Assembly (NCBI RefSeq): GCF_004343605.1
Contig: NZ_POSF01000018.1
Span: 1-64,000, forward strand
Origin: Dehalobacter sp. 12DCB1
GTDB lineage: Bacteria > Bacillota > Desulfitobacteriia > Desulfitobacteriales > Syntrophobotulaceae
DNA: 64,000 nucleotides
Reading direction: 5' to 3'
Positions 15,104 through 23,922 of this stretch are shown one piece after another (position 1 is the first letter of the stretch; the number at the start of each line of letters is the position of its first letter). The translations under genes and the position numbers were made by a program. The notes below the pieces were generated by a model. It searched no databases and was not told the DNA's origin. It was given only the letters and a program-made list of their open reading frames with translations.

Positions 15104-16276
15104 CTATTTATAAATACCATACTCCATGACAAACTTGTTTACGGCGATAACATTTTCTGCTTTCGCATCCTGAGGCGCAATAAGTTCTTTATCAGTACCA
15201 AAAATGTATCCTCCGCCAGGCGCCAGATCATCCAATAATTCTTTCGCTTTGGCAATACACTCTTCCTTGGTGCCATACTGCAGTAAAGTCGCCGGGAAAA
15301 CTCCGATAAGACACATGGTATCTTTGAGTTTATCCTTAAGCTCTTTGGGATCGCCATGTTCGAACCAGCCCATTGTTTTCTTGGCAGGCAGTTCTTGAAG
15401 ATGATTATAATAACGTGACCAATCCCCTTCGTAGAACGGTATGACATAGACATTATGGGCAACGAAGAATTCCATAATCATTTTAAATGACGGCCAGTAA
15501 TACTTGTCAAAATCCGCTGTTTTGAGCATCGTAGGTAAATGCAGCGGCATAAGAAGAACTTTGGGATTTGGACTCGGCGGTCCCATGTGTACCTGACCCA
15601 TACCGAGTCTGATGACCAACGGTGTAAACGCTTGGATGGCTTCAGCGAGCTCAACCGGACGACGGCGGATATCCATAAATGTGTTTTTAATGCCCCGGAA
15701 GAAATCGGCAATCCAATCCATCGGGTGTAAAATAATACCGTCAAATAACACAGGCATTCCTTGTGCGGCAAGCGAACCCTTAATGGCTCCCTTCTGGGCG
15801 CCAAACATTCCGAACTTCATGGCGCCTTTGGCAAATGCCAAATCCTTCATCGGGGAGTCTTTGGCCAGTTCGGCATATTTTCGCGGCAAAACCTTTTCTA
15901 CCAAAAACCTGAATGGATTTTTAGTAAATTCGGAATATTCATCATCTTTCATTATTTTCGCACCCTCATCGGAATACTGAACGATATTGCTGTCACTTAA
16001 ATAATGGAATGAACTGCTCCCCAACGCCTGATACACGCCGCCAGGTCTGGAAAAGGGCTGATGAAGCATATCCAACGGAATATCATTCGCCACTTTCATC
16101 ATTGCTTTCCCGCATTTATCTGTGTCCCAATTGGTTTCAGAATCGGTATATCCTGCATAATAGGCACTCCAGGTACCATAAGTGCCTAACACCGGAACGC
16201 GGTCTGCTTGTTCCAGCCTCAAGGTTTTATAAACCCGGTCCAGACGCTCTTGATATAGATTCACAACTTCACTCAT
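15104..16276 (-). CDS. UroD-family putative corrinoid methyltransferase, copy 3
   Basis: A 390-aa paralogue, the most divergent of the three: it has one Gly fewer around residue 170 and four extra residues (APQDA) near 370. The motifs are kept: PLHLPTML, FYEGDWSRYY in place of HxCG, DTMC, and GGGYIFGTDKEL. Residues lining the N-terminal half (TWSAYYAGYTDSETNWD versus SWCAEFAGYTDAETNWD) differ, so substrate range may differ. It is in operon with corrinoid copy 2 (3-nt gap) and the microprotein (13-nt gap). As with its paralogues, catalysis of methyl transfer is inferred from fold and context. Confidence 0.82.
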   Translation of the reverse strand: MSEVVNLYQERLDRVYKTLRLEQADRVPVLGTYGTWSAYYAGYTDSETNWDTDKCGKAMMKVANDIPLDMLHQPFSRPGGVYQALGSSSFHYLSDSNIVQYSDEGAKIMKDDEYSEFTKNPFRFLVEKVLPRKYAELAKDSPMKDLAFAKGAMKFGMFGAQKGAIKGSLAAQGMPVLFDGIILHPMDWIADFFRGIKNTFMDIRRRPVELAEAIQAFTPLVIRLGMGQVHMGPPSPNPKVLLMPLHLPTMLKTADFDKYYWPSFKMIMEFFVAHNVYVIPFYEGDWSRYYNHLQELPAKKTMGWFEHGDPKELKDKLKDTMCLIGVFPATLLQYGTKEECIAKAKELLDDLAPGGGYIFGTDKELIAPQDAKAENVIAVNKFVMEYGIYK

Positions 16277-16279
16277 TGA

Positions 16280-16918
16280 TCAACCCACCCATCTCTGGCA
16301 TATTTTTACGCCTTCAGCAGCGTTAGTCGAGAAACCATCGGCTCCTATGCTTTTACAAACAACCTCATTAACCGGTACTCCGCCGATAATTACCTTGACT
16401 GAATTTCTAAGGCCTGCTTCAGCAAGACCGTCAACTGTTTCTTTCATGCTGTCCAGCGCCAAGGTCAGTACACCGCTTAATCCGACAATATCAGGGTTAA
16501 CCTCTTTTACCTTGTCCACGATCTGGCTAACCGGAACATTAATCCCCAGGTCAATCACCTCGAAACCTGCGGCCTCAACCATGGATCTAAAAATATTTTT
16601 ACCTATGTCATGAAGATCTCCGAAAACGGTAGCCAGGACAATTTTTCCGCCTTTTGCTGAGGACCCTGCACTTAAAGCCGGTTTGAGCTTGTCCATTACG
16701 CTTTGTAACACTTCCCCGGCAAAGACCAGGTCCCCGATAAAATATTCGCCCGAATCATAACGCTCACCTACGAGCGTCATACCTTGCTGACAGGCTTTAA
16801 CAACTTCTTGAACTTCTGCTGCATTGTTTTCTTTGCTTAGTACTTCATCAATCGCCTTGTTTAACACGTCTTCGTCCAAATCGGACATCGCTTGAGTCAG
16901 GACTTTCAAATCCACCAC
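16280..16918 (-). CDS. Corrinoid methyl-carrier protein (MtbC/MtaC-like), copy 2
   Basis: A 212-aa corrinoid protein nearly identical to copy 1, with the same DLHDIG cobalamin motif (101-106) and helical cap. I place the start at GTG 16918 by analogy with copy 1; the longer frame from TTG at 16924 adds two residues without a better ribosome site (AAGGAGG is 10 nt from the GTG). First gene of the third module. The near-identity of the two carriers against the divergence of their UroD partners suggests a common acceptor or activator interaction. Confidence 0.92.
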   Translation of the reverse strand: MVDLKVLTQAMSDLDEDVLNKAIDEVLSKENNAAEVQEVVKACQQGMTLVGERYDSGEYFIGDLVFAGEVLQSVMDKLKPALSAGSSAKGGKIVLATVFGDLHDIGKNIFRSMVEAAGFEVIDLGINVPVSQIVDKVKEVNPDIVGLSGVLTLALDSMKETVDGLAEAGLRNSVKVIIGGVPVNEVVCKSIGADGFSTNAAEGVKICQRWVG

Positions 16919-16981
16919 TTTCAATCATCCTCCTTAAAATTTTTCTTTGATACCGTTGCGTTGACAGTTTTTTAGCCTGGA

Positions 16982-17011
16982 ATGATAGCTTCCAATCCGC
17001 TGTCTATACAA
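16982..17011 (-). promoter_or_regulatory. Putative promoter of the third module
   Basis: Minus-strand TTGTAT (17011-17006) and TATCAT (16987-16982) with an 18-nt spacer. The sequence TTGTATAGACAGC is identical to that before corrinoid copy 1. The remainder of the gap to 17238 contains only AT-rich sequence and the terminator at 17157-17194. Confidence 0.5.
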
Positions 17012-17156
17012 GTAAATATATCAAAAGAAAAGTCCGCATTTCTTATCACGTGGAAAAGATTTTAATCTTTTTTAAATTTTTAAATTATTAGCCAAAAAAT
17101 TGAGAACAAATTAACCCCTTTTGGTCTCAGCAAAACTTGCAATTGTATATTAGAAA

Positions 17157-17194
17157 AAGAGCCTCCCAAAATAATTCTGGAAGACTCTTTTACC
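17157..17194 (-). terminator. Terminator of the QueG-like gene
   Basis: AAAAGAGCCTCCCA pairs with TGGAAGACTCTTTT through two G-T wobbles. A T-rich tail follows on the minus strand. It lies 45 nt after the QueG-like stop. Confidence 0.75.
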
Positions 17195-17238
17195 TATGCT
17201 TGATAAAAAATGATGATCCCTTGCTTTACTGTAATTGA

Positions 17239-18267
17239 TTATCTGTTGAAGACATCTTTGTAAATCGTCTGTGCTATATCGCGAATCTTTTCATTTTCAT
17301 TATTGCATGCCTCCAAGATATATTGCTTGTAGCTTTCCTGATAATTATTCCGCATGAAATTCAATACGTTTACTTTCCATTTCCATAATTCATCCGGAGA
17401 AAGGTAAAAGAATTTTGGCTGTATGTTATGCTTATAAAATTCTTCTTCCATTTTCATTATGTTTTCTGGTGTAAGACAAAGCGATATTTCTAAAACACCG
17501 GGAAATTCATCCTTCTCCGTCCATTTGCCGCTGTTCATCGGGCATGCGTCCTGACAGGCATCGCACCCGTAGATCCAGGTTCCAAAACTCTTGCCAAGAG
17601 GATCGTTTGCCAAATCACGGCCGCCAAAAGTGGTGAGAAAGGAGACACAGCTGAGCGGATTCATTGTATAAGGCGATGAAAGAGAGCAGGTAGGGCAGGC
17701 TTTGATACAATTGGAGCAGCCTTCAGGACAAATCGGTAAATTAGTTGATTCAACCAATTCCATATCCCTGTCGGTAATCCACGCTTCTAGTTCCACCCAG
17801 GAACCGGATTCCGTATAAAAGAAATTATTTTTGCGTATGATTCCAAGCCCGGCCTTCATGGCCGCCCAGCGCAATCCAACGATGCCAAAATTCCGGTTTG
17901 AGGCTGTTTTGAGTCCCAGGTCCTGCAGAAATTGTTCCATCGCAACGCTTCTCTTGAATTCCTTAGATTCCGTATTGACACGTCCGTCAAATAGATAGTG
18001 TTTAGCGATATGCCCTTTTAACTCCCCAGGTGCTTTATAATGTCCAAAATGAGAAACAGCGACGATAACAGATTTTGCCCAGGGGTACCGCTCTTGCAGA
18101 TCCGTCAAACGGCTTTGGCTCCGATAGAACATCTTTGAGACGGGGACTTTATCGATACGTTCCCTTAGACATTTATCATAACCTTCTAAATCCTGAATAC
18201 GGACAATCCCACACTTTTCATAACCGAATTCATAAGCCTTATCCTGAATCAAATTCTCTACATGCAT
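17239..18267 (-). CDS. QueG-like double [4Fe-4S] protein under MarR control
   Basis: A 342-aa protein of the epoxyqueuosine reductase (QueG) superfamily, the cobalamin/iron-sulfur family that includes the reductive dehalogenase core. Eight cluster cysteines are visible: C180, C184, C187, C191 in CPEGCSNCIKACP, then C207, C235, C238, C242 (YGCDACQDACPMN), matching the QueG C-terminal pattern except for CxxxC instead of CxxC at the first pair. The N-terminal ~170 residues correspond to the corrinoid-binding core but diverge from QueG. No Tat signal is present, so it is cytoplasmic. The MarR gene lies directly upstream with palindromic sites before both genes, so it is inducible, unlike a housekeeping queG. 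It could be a cytoplasmic reductase, or a reductive activator for the corrinoid proteins nearby; both are inferences. Confidence 0.8.
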   Translation of the reverse strand: MHVENLIQDKAYEFGYEKCGIVRIQDLEGYDKCLRERIDKVPVSKMFYRSQSRLTDLQERYPWAKSVIVAVSHFGHYKAPGELKGHIAKHYLFDGRVNTESKEFKRSVAMEQFLQDLGLKTASNRNFGIVGLRWAAMKAGLGIIRKNNFFYTESGSWVELEAWITDRDMELVESTNLPICPEGCSNCIKACPTCSLSSPYTMNPLSCVSFLTTFGGRDLANDPLGKSFGTWIYGCDACQDACPMNSGKWTEKDEFPGVLEISLCLTPENIMKMEEEFYKHNIQPKFFYLSPDELWKWKVNVLNFMRNNYQESYKQYILEACNNENEKIRDIAQTIYKDVFNR

Positions 18268-18299
18268 GATTTTGCTCTCCTTTATATGACATAGTGTAT

Positions 18300-18311
18300 G
18301 TGTATATACAC
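18300..18311. promoter_or_regulatory. Palindromic half-operator before the QueG-like gene
   Basis: GTGTATATACAC is a perfect 12-bp palindrome. It is the core of the 20-bp operator at 18772-18791 and lies between the MarR stop and the QueG-like start, suggesting that MarR also acts here. Confidence 0.6.
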
Positions 18312-18323
18312 GGATAAGGCAAA

Positions 18324-18755
18324 TTAAGATCCCAACCTCTCAATCACGGAAAGGAGAGATGTTAATTTTTCAATATTTTCTTTTCCGAGTTCCTGTTTAA
18401 TGAAATTCTGCGCATCGTTCCACAGGTATTCCGCCTCAATGTATTTCTCAATCCCTTTTTGGGTTAATTGAAGCTGACGGTTCCGGGCGCCTTTTTGAGA
18501 AACATCAATAATTAAGAATGCAGCTTCCAGAGGTTTAAAGTTACGGACTAAAGTCGTCCTGTCCAACCTGATTTTTATAGCCAGGTCACTGACACTAATG
18601 GGACCAAAAAACTTTAGATGCTTCAAAATTGAATACTGGCTGACTGTCAATCCGCTTGGGGCCAGCTTTTCATCATATATTTTTGTAATTGCCGAAGCAG
18701 CCCTACGTAAATTCAGACAATTACAGATTGACGGCTTCTTTTCATTGTTTTTCAT
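18324..18755 (-). CDS. MarR-family transcriptional regulator
   Basis: A 143-aa winged-helix protein. The MarR HTH is visible as LTVSQYSILKHLKFFGPISVSDLA and RLDRTTLVRNFKPLE (about residues 35-80). The wing region and the C-terminal dimer helices follow (LTQKGIEKY). ATG 18755 has GAGGTGA 9 nt upstream; an in-frame GTG at 18767 would overlap that site. It is upstream of and co-directional with the QueG-like gene. The 20-bp perfect palindrome immediately before it implies autorepression relieved by a small, probably aromatic or halogenated, ligand; the ligand class is inferred from the family. Confidence 0.88.
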   Translation of the reverse strand: MKNNEKKPSICNCLNLRRAASAITKIYDEKLAPSGLTVSQYSILKHLKFFGPISVSDLAIKIRLDRTTLVRNFKPLEAAFLIIDVSQKGARNRQLQLTQKGIEKYIEAEYLWNDAQNFIKQELGKENIEKLTSLLSVIERLGS

Positions 18756-18771
18756 ATAGGAAATCACCTCG

Positions 18772-18791
18772 TATAGTGTATATACACTATA
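18772..18791. promoter_or_regulatory. Perfect 20-bp palindromic operator of the MarR gene
   Basis: TATAGTGTATATACACTATA is a perfect palindrome 17 nt upstream of the marR start, where a MarR dimer would block the promoter. The core recurs at 18300-18311. Confidence 0.8.
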
Positions 18792-18890
18792 TGCATGGTA
18801 TTATAAAATGATTATGTTGTCAACATTATATTATAGAGCCTTATTTGCTTTGAAATTTTCAAATTACACCATCCTTTGTCACGGATGACA

Positions 18891-18937
18891 CAAAAAAAAT
18901 CAAAGACCGCAATGATTTCAACAATCATAGCGGCCTT
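18891..18937 (-). terminator. Terminator of the ilv-leu gene cluster
   Basis: AAGACCGCAATGATT pairs with AATCATAGCGGCCTT with two mismatches. A minus-strand run of Ts follows (18891-18899). It lies 22 nt after the leuB stop. Confidence 0.88.
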
Positions 18938-18958
18938 ATTCTTAAACACTGTTAAACC

Positions 18959-20017
18959 TTACAGCGCAGCCACCACTGCGTCTCCCATTTCTTTTGTCCC
19001 GAGCACCTTATCTCCAGGTTTGGCCAGGTCGGCTGTCCTGTAGCCCTGATCCAGAACTTTGGTCACAGCATTCTCTATTCTACCGGCTTCTTCGTTCAAG
19101 TCAAACGTATAGCATAGCATCATCGCCGCCGAAAGGATCGTCGCCAGTGGATTTGCCTTGTTTTGACCAGCAATGTCCGGTGCGGAACCGTGAGCAGGCT
19201 CATACAGTCCTTTCTTACCGTTCAGGCTGGCTGAAGCGAGCATGCCGATCGAGCCGCCGAGCATCGAAGCCAGGTCGGTCAGGATATCTCCAAACATATT
19301 CTCTGTGACGATCACGTCGAACTGTTCCGGATAACGCACTAGCTGCATGGCGGCATTGTCAACATACATATGCGTCAGTTCGACATTCGGATATTTTTTT
19401 GCAACATCTTCAGCAATCTCCCGCCAGAAACGAGACGACTCGAGCACATTGGCCTTATCGACCGAGCAGAGCTTTTTCCGTCTGCCTCTGGCAGTTTCAA
19501 AACCAAGCTCAATGATCCGGCGGACTTCTTCCTCATTGTAGAGAAGGATGTCATAGGCTGCCCTGGGATTCTCATTTCTTCCCTTTTCACCGAAGTAGAT
19601 CCCGCCGGTCAGTTCGCGAATCACAACCATATCCACATTTCTGACGACTTCTTCCCGTAAGGTGGAAGCTGAAATGAGCGAAGGAATCATTTTGACTGGA
19701 CGGATATTCGCGAAGAGACCGAGTTCTTTTCTGATCGGCAAAAGCGCACCAAGCTCAGGTCTTTCCTTAGCCGGTAGCGTATCCCATTTGGGTCCGCCGA
19801 TCGCACCCAAAAGTACTGCATCAGCCTTCTTACAAGCATCCAGTGTTTCGGCAGGCAGTGCTTTGCCGACTTCATCAATTGCGGCTCCGCCGATCAGATA
19901 ACTGTCGAATTCGAACTTGACCGGGCAGTCTTTTAATACTGCCTGAAGCACTTTCAGCGCTTCAGGGATGATCTCTTTTCCAATCCCGTCACCGGGTAAT
20001 ACGGCAATTTTAGGCAT
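18959..20017 (-). CDS. leuB: 3-isopropylmalate dehydrogenase
   Basis: A 352-aa enzyme that oxidatively decarboxylates 3-isopropylmalate with NAD in leucine synthesis. Family signatures: [14 protein letters not shown] at the N-terminus, LFANIRPVK, and [20 protein letters not shown] (the metal/substrate-binding Asp motif, ~245). The length is normal for the family. The start overlaps the end of leuD by 8 nt. It is the last gene of the ilv-leu run and is followed by a strong terminator. Confidence 0.97.
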   Translation of the reverse strand: MPKIAVLPGDGIGKEIIPEALKVLQAVLKDCPVKFEFDSYLIGGAAIDEVGKALPAETLDACKKADAVLLGAIGGPKWDTLPAKERPELGALLPIRKELGLFANIRPVKMIPSLISASTLREEVVRNVDMVVIRELTGGIYFGEKGRNENPRAAYDILLYNEEEVRRIIELGFETARGRRKKLCSVDKANVLESSRFWREIAEDVAKKYPNVELTHMYVDNAAMQLVRYPEQFDVIVTENMFGDILTDLASMLGGSIGMLASASLNGKKGLYEPAHGSAPDIAGQNKANPLATILSAAMMLCYTFDLNEEAGRIENAVTKVLDQGYRTADLAKPGDKVLGTKEMGDAVVAAL

Positions 20018-20504
20018 TCTTTCTTTTCTCCTTTACGTACGGAACCAGCCCACCGGCTTTAATCAATTCCTGCATAAACGGTGGAAAAGGAGTGGCCTGA
20101 AAACTTGTTCCCTTGCTGACGTTTTGGATCGTGCTATTCTGAAGATCGACCTCAATCTCGTCACCGGACTCAATGCCTTTGACAGCTTCCGGACACTCCA
20201 AAATCGGCATCCCGATGTTCAGCGCATTCCGGTAAAATATCCGTGCATAGGATTCTGCGATGACTGCCTTGACACCGGCCGCTTTAATCGCCAGCGGAGC
20301 ATGTTCCCTGGAAGATCCGCAGCCGAAGTTTTTGCCGCCGATCATAGTATCTCCGGGTTGCACGTTGGCCGCAAAAGAAGCATCCGCATCTTCCATACAA
20401 TGGGCGGCGAGATGTTCCGGTTCAAAGCGGTTCAGATAGCGCGCCGGGATGATGACATCCGTATCGATATCATTACCAAATTTCCAAGCTTTACCCATTG
20501 TCAA
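20010..20504 (-). CDS. leuD: 3-isopropylmalate dehydratase, small subunit
   Basis: A 164-aa swivelling-domain subunit of isopropylmalate isomerase. Diagnostic blocks: [15 protein letters not shown] (residues ~9-23) and [19 protein letters not shown] (~56-74), the substrate-binding loop. It pairs with LeuC, whose gene overlaps it by 14 nt upstream. The size fits the prokaryotic LeuD type that works with a ~420-aa LeuC. Confidence 0.97.
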   Translation of the reverse strand: MTMGKAWKFGNDIDTDVIIPARYLNRFEPEHLAAHCMEDADASFAANVQPGDTMIGGKNFGCGSSREHAPLAIKAAGVKAVIAESYARIFYRNALNIGMPILECPEAVKGIESGDEIEVDLQNSTIQNVSKGTSFQATPFPPFMQELIKAGGLVPYVKEKRKNA

Positions 20505-21765
20505 CGACCTCCCTCGGATGAACGATTTTTCCGCATATGGCTGAAGCCGCAGCGACTGCCGGATTGCACAGGTATACTTCGCTTTCAGGATGGCCCATCC
20601 GGCCTACAAAGTTCCTGTTCGTGGTGGACAGTGCCCGCTCACCTTTGGCCAGAATTCCCATATGGCCGCCCAGACATGGCCCGCAGGTTGGCGTACTGAC
20701 TGCTGCTCCGGCTTCAATCATGGTCTGAATCCAGCCGCGGCTCATCGCTTCAAGCAGAATATCCTGGGTGCCCGGGAAAATCAGGCAGCGGATATCCGGA
20801 TGGATCTTCTTCCCTTTCAGAATCTTAGCCGTGATTTCGAGATCCTCAAGACGTCCGTTCGTGCACGAGCCGATGACAACCTGATCTATTTTTATGCCGC
20901 GCGCTTCATCTACGGATTTGGTGTTTTCCGGGAGATGCGGGAAAGCGATTTGCAGCGGAATATCTTCTGTATTAAATTCGTAGACTTTCTCGTATACGGC
21001 ATCCGGGTCGCTATGATAGACTTTATAATCCCTTTTTGCCCTGGCTTTGACGTACTCCAGCGTAATCTCGTCCGGTTCAATGATCCCCGCTTTGCCGCCG
21101 GCCTCGATTGCCATATTGCACATCGTCAGCCTGTTGTCCATAGAGAGTGCTTTGATGCCGTTTCCGGCAAATTCCATCGCTTTATAGCGGGCACCGTCAA
21201 CGCCGATTTTGCCGATGATATACAGAATCAAATCCTTGCCGCCGACATAGGGCTGAAACTTCGTACCGTGAAAAACAAATTTTAAAGTTTCGGGGACTCT
21301 GAACCAAGCCTCACCTGTGGCCATCCCAGCCGCGCAATCGGTACTGCCGACACCGGTTGCAAAAGCGCCGAGTGCGCCGTACGTGCAGGTGTGGGAGTCG
21401 GCACCGATAATCAGGTCACCGGGTAGAACCACACCCTGTTCTGGGAGCAGACAGTGTTCAATGCCGACTCTTCCGGTATCCCAGTAATGTTTAATCTCAT
21501 GTTTCCGAGCAAATTCCCTGACAGTTTTGCATTGTTCCGCCGAAGCAATATCCTTGTTTGGGGTGAAATGGTCGGGTACCAATGCTACTTTTTCCTTGTC
21601 AAATACCTTTTCAATTTCTAACTTTTCAAACTCCTTGATCGCCACCGGAGCCGTAACGTCATTAGATAAGACTATATCCAATTTGGCATTGATGATTTCT
21701 CCGGGAACAACTTTATCTACTCCGGCATGGGCTGCCAGAATTTTTTCGCTTATCGTCATACCCAT
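20491..21765 (-). CDS. leuC: 3-isopropylmalate dehydratase, large subunit
   Basis: A 424-aa aconitase-family subunit that binds the [4Fe-4S] cluster through the Cys of [10 protein letters not shown] and the two Cys of CGPCLGGH near the C-terminus. [12 protein letters not shown] is also present. I set the start at the ATG at 21765 ([15 protein letters not shown]), with AGGAGG 9 nt upstream; the longer frame to 21801 adds 12 unrelated residues. It lies 103 nt after leuA with no obvious promoter between. Confidence 0.96.
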   Translation of the reverse strand: MGMTISEKILAAHAGVDKVVPGEIINAKLDIVLSNDVTAPVAIKEFEKLEIEKVFDKEKVALVPDHFTPNKDIASAEQCKTVREFARKHEIKHYWDTGRVGIEHCLLPEQGVVLPGDLIIGADSHTCTYGALGAFATGVGSTDCAAGMATGEAWFRVPETLKFVFHGTKFQPYVGGKDLILYIIGKIGVDGARYKAMEFAGNGIKALSMDNRLTMCNMAIEAGGKAGIIEPDEITLEYVKARAKRDYKVYHSDPDAVYEKVYEFNTEDIPLQIAFPHLPENTKSVDEARGIKIDQVVIGSCTNGRLEDLEITAKILKGKKIHPDIRCLIFPGTQDILLEAMSRGWIQTMIEAGAAVSTPTCGPCLGGHMGILAKGERALSTTNRNFVGRMGHPESEVYLCNPAVAAASAICGKIVHPREVVDNG

Positions 21766-21868
21766 GGGCAATAACCTCCTTTTGCCTATGCTCCTGTTCA
21801 TATGATATTATCTCATCTGCGCGAACATTCAGTACCTGCGAGATAAGATAATGGGTTGATATTAGATA

Positions 21869-23413
21869 TTATCTTTGCTTCAGGCTGATCCAGCCTTTGC
21901 TGAGTGCCCTGTTGACAGCCTGGACATACGCTTTGACGCTGGCCTCAATAATATCCGGACTGACACCCCGTCCGGCAACAGTGTGATCACCGAACGAAAC
22001 CGTTACGGTCACTTCACCCTGAGAATCTTCGCCGACGTCAATCGCCTGTAACGAGAAATTCTGCAGCTTTCCTTCAATCCCAACAATTTTGTCGATTGCC
22101 TTATAGGCAGCCGCTACAGGACCGTCACCATAAGCCGCTTTCACCAGCTCATCGTGATGCTCTTTCCCATCTTTCAGCTCTAAGCCAATCGTTGCTGTAG
22201 GCTTCAGGTTATTGCCGCTTAGAATCTGCCAGTAATTTAAGGCCAGCGTTTCCTCTGCCTCCTGCGTTTCAGCAAGCGCATAAAGATCAGCTTCCGTGAT
22301 AATCTTTTTCTTTTCAGCAAGCGTTTTAAAGTCTTCAAAAAGCTTCTCGAAGCGTTCTTCACTGACTTCTATGCTCAGGTCGTCCAGAGACTGTTTAACC
22401 GCATGCCTCCCGGAATGTTTACCAAGGACAATCGTATTCATATCGAGTCCGATGGCATCCGGGGACATAATTTCATACGTACTGCGTTCTTTGAGGACTC
22501 CGTCCTGATGAATGCCTGATTCGTGCGCAAAAGCGTTTTTACCTACGATCGCTTTATTGGGCTGGACCCTCATACCGGACAGTCTGCTGACCAGACTGCT
22601 GGTCCGGGAAATCTCCCGGGTGACGATACCTGTCTCGACCTCATAAAGGTCTTTCCGGGTATGCAGCGCCATGGCCAATTCTTCCAGCGCAGCATTCCCG
22701 GCCCGTTCTCCGAGGCCGTTGACCGCACATTCAATCTGATGAATGCCTGCCTTAACTGCGGCCAGGGAATTCGCGACGGCCAGTCCGAGATCATTATGGC
22801 AGTGGACGCTTACTTTGACTTTTTCAATACCATCGGTTTTGTCCATGATCGCTTTGACAAACTGAGCAAATTCTGCGGGCATCGCATACCCGACAGTATC
22901 CGGAATATTGATTACAGTTGCGCCCTCTTTAATGACCAGCGAGAATACTTTGGCCAAAAAATCTATATCGCTGCGCGAAGCATCTTCAGCACTGAATTCT
23001 ACATCACTAACTTTGGATTTTGCCAGCTTGACCCCATAGACAGCGCGTTCCAACACCTCATCTGGTGTTTTTCTAAGTTTGTACTGCATATGAATCGGAG
23101 ATGTCGCAATAAATGTATGGATTCGTGGGCTTTCCGCAATATGGATCGCCTCCCAGGCCCTTTCAATATCCTTGGCTTCTGCCCTGGCAAGCGCAGCAAT
23201 GGTCGTATTTCTGATTTTTTCAGCGATCAGGGATACGGCCTGAAAATCACCCAGAGAAGTGATCGGAAAACCAGCTTCAATAACATCCACACCCAGTTTT
23301 TCTAGCTGACGGGCAATCTGTAGCTTCTCTTCCATATTCAGCGCAACGCCGGGAGATTGTTCCCCGTCCCTTAACGTCGTATCAAAAAATTCAATCCGTC
23401 TCACCCTATCCAC
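21869..23413 (-). CDS. leuA: 2-isopropylmalate synthase
   Basis: A 514-aa enzyme condensing acetyl-CoA with 2-oxoisovalerate, the committed step to leucine. An N-terminal TIM barrel ([18 protein letters not shown]; metal ligands in [15 protein letters not shown]) is followed by the C-terminal regulatory LeuA allosteric domain (~400-514), so leucine feedback is expected. The length is that of the long bacterial LeuA. A ~500-nt gap with two palindromic elements separates it from ilvC, so it may start its own transcript. Confidence 0.97.
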   Translation of the reverse strand: MDRVRRIEFFDTTLRDGEQSPGVALNMEEKLQIARQLEKLGVDVIEAGFPITSLGDFQAVSLIAEKIRNTTIAALARAEAKDIERAWEAIHIAESPRIHTFIATSPIHMQYKLRKTPDEVLERAVYGVKLAKSKVSDVEFSAEDASRSDIDFLAKVFSLVIKEGATVINIPDTVGYAMPAEFAQFVKAIMDKTDGIEKVKVSVHCHNDLGLAVANSLAAVKAGIHQIECAVNGLGERAGNAALEELAMALHTRKDLYEVETGIVTREISRTSSLVSRLSGMRVQPNKAIVGKNAFAHESGIHQDGVLKERSTYEIMSPDAIGLDMNTIVLGKHSGRHAVKQSLDDLSIEVSEERFEKLFEDFKTLAEKKKIITEADLYALAETQEAEETLALNYWQILSGNNLKPTATIGLELKDGKEHHDELVKAAYGDGPVAAAYKAIDKIVGIEGKLQNFSLQAIDVGEDSQGEVTVTVSFGDHTVAGRGVSPDIIEASVKAYVQAVNRALSKGWISLKQR

Positions 23414-23479
23414 CCCCTGCGACTTTATGATATCCAGTAAATTCGTTTCTAAGATTCGTTCTTATGATTATCCGGGTAG

Positions 23480-23583
23480 GTCTCCGTAATATATAGCCGC
23501 TTACGGCAATTGAGCCCTCCTGGCTCAAAAAGCCGCGCTGCGCACTCCTTGCTCCGCTTACGCTGGCTATATATTACGGAGAC
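23480..23583 (+). repeat. Palindromic intergenic element, copy A
   Basis: A 104-nt element whose outer 19 nt (23480-23498 and 23565-23583) are perfectly complementary. It has an inner hairpin TTGAGCC/GGCTCAA (near 23508-23527) and the shared core GCCGCGCTGCGCA..GCTCCGCTTACGCTGG. The outer arm sequence (TCTCCGTAATATATAGCC) differs completely from the other copies but still pairs. It lies between leuA and ilvC. Confidence 0.85.
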
Positions 23584-23751
23584 TAATCTTTGGAGTATAT
23601 TTTAGTTATATTATTCTGAAAAATACATTGTTGGAATCGACATGCAAGTATAACATTCTAGAACACAGATTCTTTTAAAAAACCAAACATCTAAATGCTA
23701 TATTCTGGAAAAAGTTAGCTTATAAAAACTGCTGTATCATACTTAGGATCA

Positions 23752-23857
23752 GTCTGTGGGCCACAGTTCCGCGACAAGCGAAGCATGGATTGCGCAGCGC
23801 GGCTATTTGAGCCATGGAGGGCTCAATTTGCCGAAAGCGGTATTGTGGCCCGCAGAC
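23752..23857 (-). repeat. Palindromic intergenic element, copy B
   Basis: A 106-nt element in inverted orientation to copy A, 170 nt away. Outer arms GTCTGTGGGCCACA/TGTGGCCCGCAGAC; inner hairpin TTGAGCC/GGCTCAA around CTCCAT; core GCCGCGCTGCGCAATCCATG on the minus strand. The rest of the leuA-ilvC gap (23584-23751) is AT-rich with no ORF. Confidence 0.85.
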
Positions 23858-23922
23858 CTACCCGAATATATTATTGTACCTGCGAACCTACTCAAATAGT
23901 CAAAATAGGGATTCGGCAGGCT

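Noticed and set aside
19968-23305. Long plus-strand open frames (up to ~260 codons) across leuA, leuC, leuD and leuB
   Set aside because: They are antisense to well-supported leu genes, lack ribosome sites and family motifs, and arise from codon bias in the minus-strand genes.
23414-23922. T-box leader before leuA
   Set aside because: No conserved T-box sequence (AGGGTGG-ACCGCG type) is present on the minus strand; the structure seen belongs to the repeated palindromic elements.
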